Assembly: GCA_012728895.1 (NCBI GenBank)
Contig: JAAYEG010000019.1
Coordinates: 1 to 36,452 of the forward strand
Direction of reading: 5' to 3'
Length of the DNA stretch: 36,452 nucleotides
Origin: Methanospirillum sp.
GTDB lineage: Archaea; Halobacteriota; Methanomicrobia; Methanomicrobiales; Methanospirillaceae
How positions within the stretch are numbered: the stretch's first letter is position 1; each line of letters opens with the position of its first letter. Positions 33,712 to 36,452 of the stretch are shown here, piece after piece. Under the pieces are notes generated by a model that had not been told where the DNA came from, made no database searches, and was given only the letters and a program-made list of their open reading frames with translations. The position numbers and the translations under genes were made by a program.

Positions 33712-33880
33712 CCGGGTACTGGCCGGCAACCATCCGCCAGGCTTCAGTCGTTCACGGGCGCGAACGGTGTGGCGAGCTCCCGGTCCCAGTCGCAGGTGAC
33801 TCAGACTGCCTCCCCGGACGGCAGGACCCGGCTCTCGAGCTTCATGTCGGCGGGTTCGTCCAGGAAGTCGACACCGCTGG
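33712..33880 (-). pseudogene. Remnant of a GyrI-like effector domain
   Basis: On the minus strand, VDFLDEPADMKLESRVLPSG can be read just after the stop of the hypothetical gene at 33882, strongly resembling the start of the second half of GyrI-like domains. It is cut by two in-frame stops, and the domain's closing QYPV appears in another frame at the far end. The same QYPV end closes the intact MerR regulator at 12244. I infer a decayed GyrI domain with most of its middle lost. Confidence 0.45.
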
Positions 33881-33881
33881 C

Positions 33882-34211
33882 TTAAAAATCGGCCATCAAC
33901 CCGGGCGAGTTGCGGAAGGGGCAGGGAAGCTGCGGCCTCGCTGCATCGACCGCGTCCGCGGGTCGGAGGCGGCGGGTCAGGACAGGGCCGGCGCTCTCGA
34001 CGTCCTCGCTGCCCGGGTCGGGCTCCAGAGAGAGCATCACCACGGCGTTCCGCCCCGGGAGATACGCGATAAATACCCTGTGACGGGAGCGGCCCCCATG
34101 GTCCAGGTCGAGACCGCTCGTGACCAGCGTCAGCCGGGCCCGGCGGTCGAGCTCCGCAACCTCGCTACCGATCACCTTCCAAGCCTGGTGCTCGGTCATG
34201 GGGCCGCTCAT
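33882..34211 (-). CDS. Hypothetical protein
   Basis: A 109-residue protein of unknown function. The segment from TEHQAWKVIGSEVAELDRRA through SRHRVFIAYLPGRNAVVMLS has the rhythm of a real alpha/beta domain, while the last 40 residues are less convincing. The frame is open for 95 more codons upstream, but those are low-complexity; I chose the ATG at 34211 (another is at 34199). No Shine-Dalgarno site is visible, and a TATA-like GGATATTACG lies about 60 bases upstream. It sits directly before the GyrI remnant, so it might itself be part of a damaged locus. Confidence 0.45.
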   Translation of the reverse strand: MSGPMTEHQAWKVIGSEVAELDRRARLTLVTSGLDLDHGGRSRHRVFIAYLPGRNAVVMLSLEPDPGSEDVESAGPVLTRRLRPADAVDAARPQLPCPFRNSPGLMADF

Positions 34212-34275
34212 GCCCGGGATTGGGATGTGTGCGACCGAGAGCTCGGGGGGCGTCCTTTCACGGCGACCGATGCGT

Positions 34276-35070
34276 AATATCCTAGACCTCCCGTGGCCCA
34301 CTGTGCCTTGGACAGCACTGGTTGTCCTCGATCGGGAATCAGTCTCGGGGGGGAGGTCTGGCCCGGTGGCTCCGAGAACGGGTGCCTGTCCATCGCGGAC
34401 CGGGTCTGCCCTTGCCCGGGGATCGCCCGAGGAGACAGAGCGGGATCTCTCCGCGCGGTCAGTCCCTGTCGGTCCCGTGACTTCCGGTCGATCCACGGGA
34501 ACGGTGAGATGGGCCGTTACAGGTCCCCAGTGCCGACACCGACCATCCTATCCACGCGGGCGGCGAGACCGGTCGGCTGCCGGTCGCGATCTCCGATCCG
34601 GATGCCGGCCCCGGGCGAGCTCGTGGTAAGGGGGCCCAGCCTCCGAAAAATCGGGGGGGCTCTTTCGATCCCGGGCGTCACCGCCGTCGTGGTGAACCTG
34701 TCCGGGAATCATTGTCGAGCGCCGTTCCCCCCGCCTGCAGTCCGGGAGACGGGAGGCCCTGCGCTCTTCCGTGCCCGTCATTGTCGTCGTGATCAACCTC
34801 GTCGTTCCTGCAACCGTGCGCCCTGCGGAGCTGTGGCAGGATCGAGAGCTGAAACAGCCGTGGAATCGAAGCTTCCGGGACTGCCATATCGACCCACACT
34901 TCCCGGGCAGGGCACCGAGAGATCGAAGGAGGTGGGGCGAGAGCACTCCGACCGGTATCAGCGGCGATCCCGCCCCCGTCCTGAGCCCGGGGATCTTCCC
35001 GCGCCGTCTAACTCGCGTCCCGCCCCAGCTCTGCTCTCCAGGCTACTGAGGCCGGCGCCACGGTCCCGGG
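34276..35070. other. Gene-poor stretch of about 800 bases
   Basis: It lies between the promoter area of the hypothetical gene and the 3' end of the CDF exporter. Open frames on both strands lack any recognisable domain. Around 34770-34900 the sequence is less GC-rich, but I found no gene or structured RNA there. Confidence 0.4.
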
Positions 35071-36042
35071 TTACGGGGAAGTCCGCTGGCTCCCCGACGG
35101 GCAGACCCCAGTCGAGTCCCCAGCCGGCAGAGATTCGGCCTCGATGTAGACCCGGTTGATCTCGGGGTACGCGGCCTGGAGGTCCGCCTCGATCCTCCGG
35201 ATCGCCCCGTGCATCTCCTCGGCAGTCGTGCCCGCGGTGAAACAGACGCCCATGTTCACGAGCAGGTCCTGGGGTCCCATGTACATCGTCAGGATGTCGC
35301 CGGCGCGCGCGACCATGGGGTCCGCCTCGACGTGTCGCCGGATATCGGCGAGCTCGGCAGGGGTCACTCCCTCCCCCACGAGGAGCCCCATGGTGCGAGA
35401 CGCGAGCACCCAGGCCACGCTCATCAGCAGCAGGCCGATCGCGATCGAGGCCGCTCCGTCGAGGTAGGCGTTGTCGAAGAGGTGGCCGAGAAAGATGCCG
35501 GTGAAGGCGAAGACCAGGCCGAGCAGTGCCGCGCTGTCCTCGAGCACCACCGTGTAGAGGCTCGGGTCCTTGGACCGCCGGATGAACTCCCACACGCCAA
35601 GGTCCCCCTTTGCCTCGAATAACTGCTTCGTGGCGATCCCCCAGGACCCGCCCTCGACGACGAGCGAGATCGCGAGCACGATGTAGGCAACCGTCGGGTC
35701 GCCGAGAGCGGCGCCCGGCGCGACATGGCGGATGTGCGAGATGCCCTCGTACAGCGACATGCCGCCGCCGATTCCAAAGATGGATACGGCAACGATGTGC
35801 GTCCAGTAGTACAGCGACTTGCCGTAACCGAACGGGTGGCCCTCGTCGGCAGGTCGTTTCGCGCGGTTCATCCCGAGCAATACGAGGAGGCCGTTGCCCG
35901 TGTCGACGAGCGAATGAATGCCCTCGGAGATCATGGCCGACGAGCCGGTGATCGCGGCCGCGATGAACTTGATCGCCGCGATGATCAGGTTGCCGGCGAC
36001 TGCGGCGATGACCGCGATCCGGGAACCGCCCTGGCTCGTCAC
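35071..36042 (-). CDS. Cation diffusion facilitator (CDF) metal exporter
   Basis: Exports divalent metals such as zinc, manganese or iron in exchange for protons. The 323-residue protein has six membrane segments with CDF ligands: HSLVD in segment 2 (H43, D47), GHPFGYGK after it, LEDSAALLG in segment 5, and a cytoplasmic C-terminal domain of about 90 residues (VNMGVCFTAGTTAEEMHGAI) that senses metal. The layout resembles the ZNT9-like branch, in which the segment-5 site is ExxxA/D rather than HxxxD; that is judged by eye. It starts with GTG at 36042, preceded by AGAGGTGGCCC, a good Shine-Dalgarno site. It is monocistronic, with a candidate promoter element at 36165-36180. Confidence 0.9.
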   Translation of the reverse strand: MTSQGGSRIAVIAAVAGNLIIAAIKFIAAAITGSSAMISEGIHSLVDTGNGLLVLLGMNRAKRPADEGHPFGYGKSLYYWTHIVAVSIFGIGGGMSLYEGISHIRHVAPGAALGDPTVAYIVLAISLVVEGGSWGIATKQLFEAKGDLGVWEFIRRSKDPSLYTVVLEDSAALLGLVFAFTGIFLGHLFDNAYLDGAASIAIGLLLMSVAWVLASRTMGLLVGEGVTPAELADIRRHVEADPMVARAGDILTMYMGPQDLLVNMGVCFTAGTTAEEMHGAIRRIEADLQAAYPEINRVYIEAESLPAGDSTGVCPSGSQRTSP

Positions 36043-36164
36043 GGGCCACCTCTCGACCCCGGCAGGGCCGGGCTTCCGGGGTATTCCGAGGCACGGGTGC
36101 CTCCGGGAGGGGGGGGACCGTCCGGGCCCGGGCGCGGAACCATCACCATTGTTTGAACCCCTTG

Positions 36165-36180
36165 ATGTATTTCTCTGTTG
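36165..36180 (-). promoter_or_regulatory. Candidate promoter element shared with the SLC13 gene
   Basis: The plus strand reads ATGTATTTCTCTGTTG, one base different from 26870-26885. On the minus strand it includes AAATACAT, a TATA-like string about 125 bases before the GTG of the CDF gene, implying a leader of about 100 bases. Confidence 0.35.
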
Positions 36181-36325
36181 CGCGGTTTCGCGGCAGCGGC
36201 AGCAGCAGAAAAGGTTCTCCGGGGATCCCGGAACCGTTTAGCGGGGAGGATTCCCCGGGAGCGTAAGCCTCGAGGATCTGGCGGCGACCCCCGCGGTCTT
36301 CCGTGACCTGCCAGCTGGTAGCCTA

Positions 36326-36448
36326 TGTAGAGTCTCCGAATTACTTGACACCTGTTGAGACTGGGTGTATGCAGAAGTTGGGGGCTGATGATCCCGGGGA
36401 GATCGTCTCTTCCTTTCGTCGTGGCGAGGGTGTCCCTGCCATCGCCGC
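36326..36448 (-). repeat. Right copy of the inverted repeat found at both window ends
   Basis: Reverse complement of 4-126 at about 81 percent identity without gaps. The five-base core of the second hairpin (ACACC/GGTGT) and the following TCAAGTAATT are kept. A highly basic 70-codon frame (36238-36450) runs through it, but substitutions between the two copies are spread over all three codon positions, so coding is not supported. The element appears to run off the window edge. Confidence 0.75.
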
Positions 36449-36452
36449 ACGC

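Noticed and set aside
36238-36450. A 70-codon basic reading frame through the right repeat
   Set aside because: The left repeat has a similar frame, but the substitutions between copies are not concentrated at third codon positions, so there is no sign of selection on a protein.
1-36452. tRNA genes, rRNA, CRISPR arrays, transposase or integrase genes
   Set aside because: I looked for T-loop sequences, regularly spaced repeats and catalytic motifs on both strands and found none I could support; by eye, small RNAs can be missed.

Overview
The window reads as GC-rich chromosomal DNA of a methanogenic archaeon, most likely of the order Methanomicrobiales. This is inference from gene content: RadB (a euryarchaeal RecA/Rad51 paralogue), a two-ring CDC48-type AAA ATPase, F420-dependent NADP reductase, LarC, an Lhr-like helicase, and a bacterial-type mutS-mutL pair as mesophilic methanogens carry. 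Promoters are archaeal: TATA-like boxes about 25-30 bases before several starts, some genes apparently leaderless, others with Shine-Dalgarno sites. No rRNA, tRNA, CRISPR array or intact transposase was seen.

Layout. (1) 1-5.5 kb: an Lhr-type helicase (+) collides tail to tail with a minus-strand operon of an unknown protein, an M20 metallopeptidase and a membrane-bound YdjM-type hydrolase. (2) 5.5-7.9 kb: a gene-poor gap of about 2.3 kb. (3) 7.9-13.6 kb: cdc48 (-) and larC-radB (+) diverge from a 44-base shared promoter; a MerR/GyrI regulator and a small lipoprotein follow. (4) 13.9-19.2 kb: a RibD-type reductase, a decayed copy of the larC/radB junction, a TSUP permease, and a divergent aldehyde dehydrogenase / acyl-CoA synthetase pair. 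(5) 19.2-25 kb: mostly gene-poor, with small Cys-rich and hypothetical genes, the F420:NADP reductase-SDR operon behind a strong TATA box, and a DUF4097-like lipoprotein. (6) 25-31.3 kb: an SLC13 permease and the mutS-mutL operon. (7) 31.9-36 kb: a tandem pair of ferredoxin-like proteins, a DUF1801 protein, a hypothetical gene, a GyrI-domain remnant and a CDF metal exporter.

The genes are mainly housekeeping: repair (mutS, mutL, radB, helicase), proteostasis (CDC48), redox exchange between F420 and NADP, aldehyde/acid activation, and transport of anions and metals. Most compact genes are in short operons with 4-11 base overlaps, yet roughly a third of the window is GC-rich DNA without convincing genes. 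Two of those stretches contain recognisable gene debris.

The most unusual structural feature is that both ends of the window carry the same roughly 123-base sequence in inverted orientation (about 81 percent identical by hand alignment, no gaps), probably two members of a dispersed repeat family whose bodies lie outside the window. I found no clear new multi-gene defence or metabolic system. The best candidates for follow-up are the terminal repeats, the larC/radB relic, the ferredoxin-like pair with a substituted cluster ligand, and the lid insertion in CDC48.
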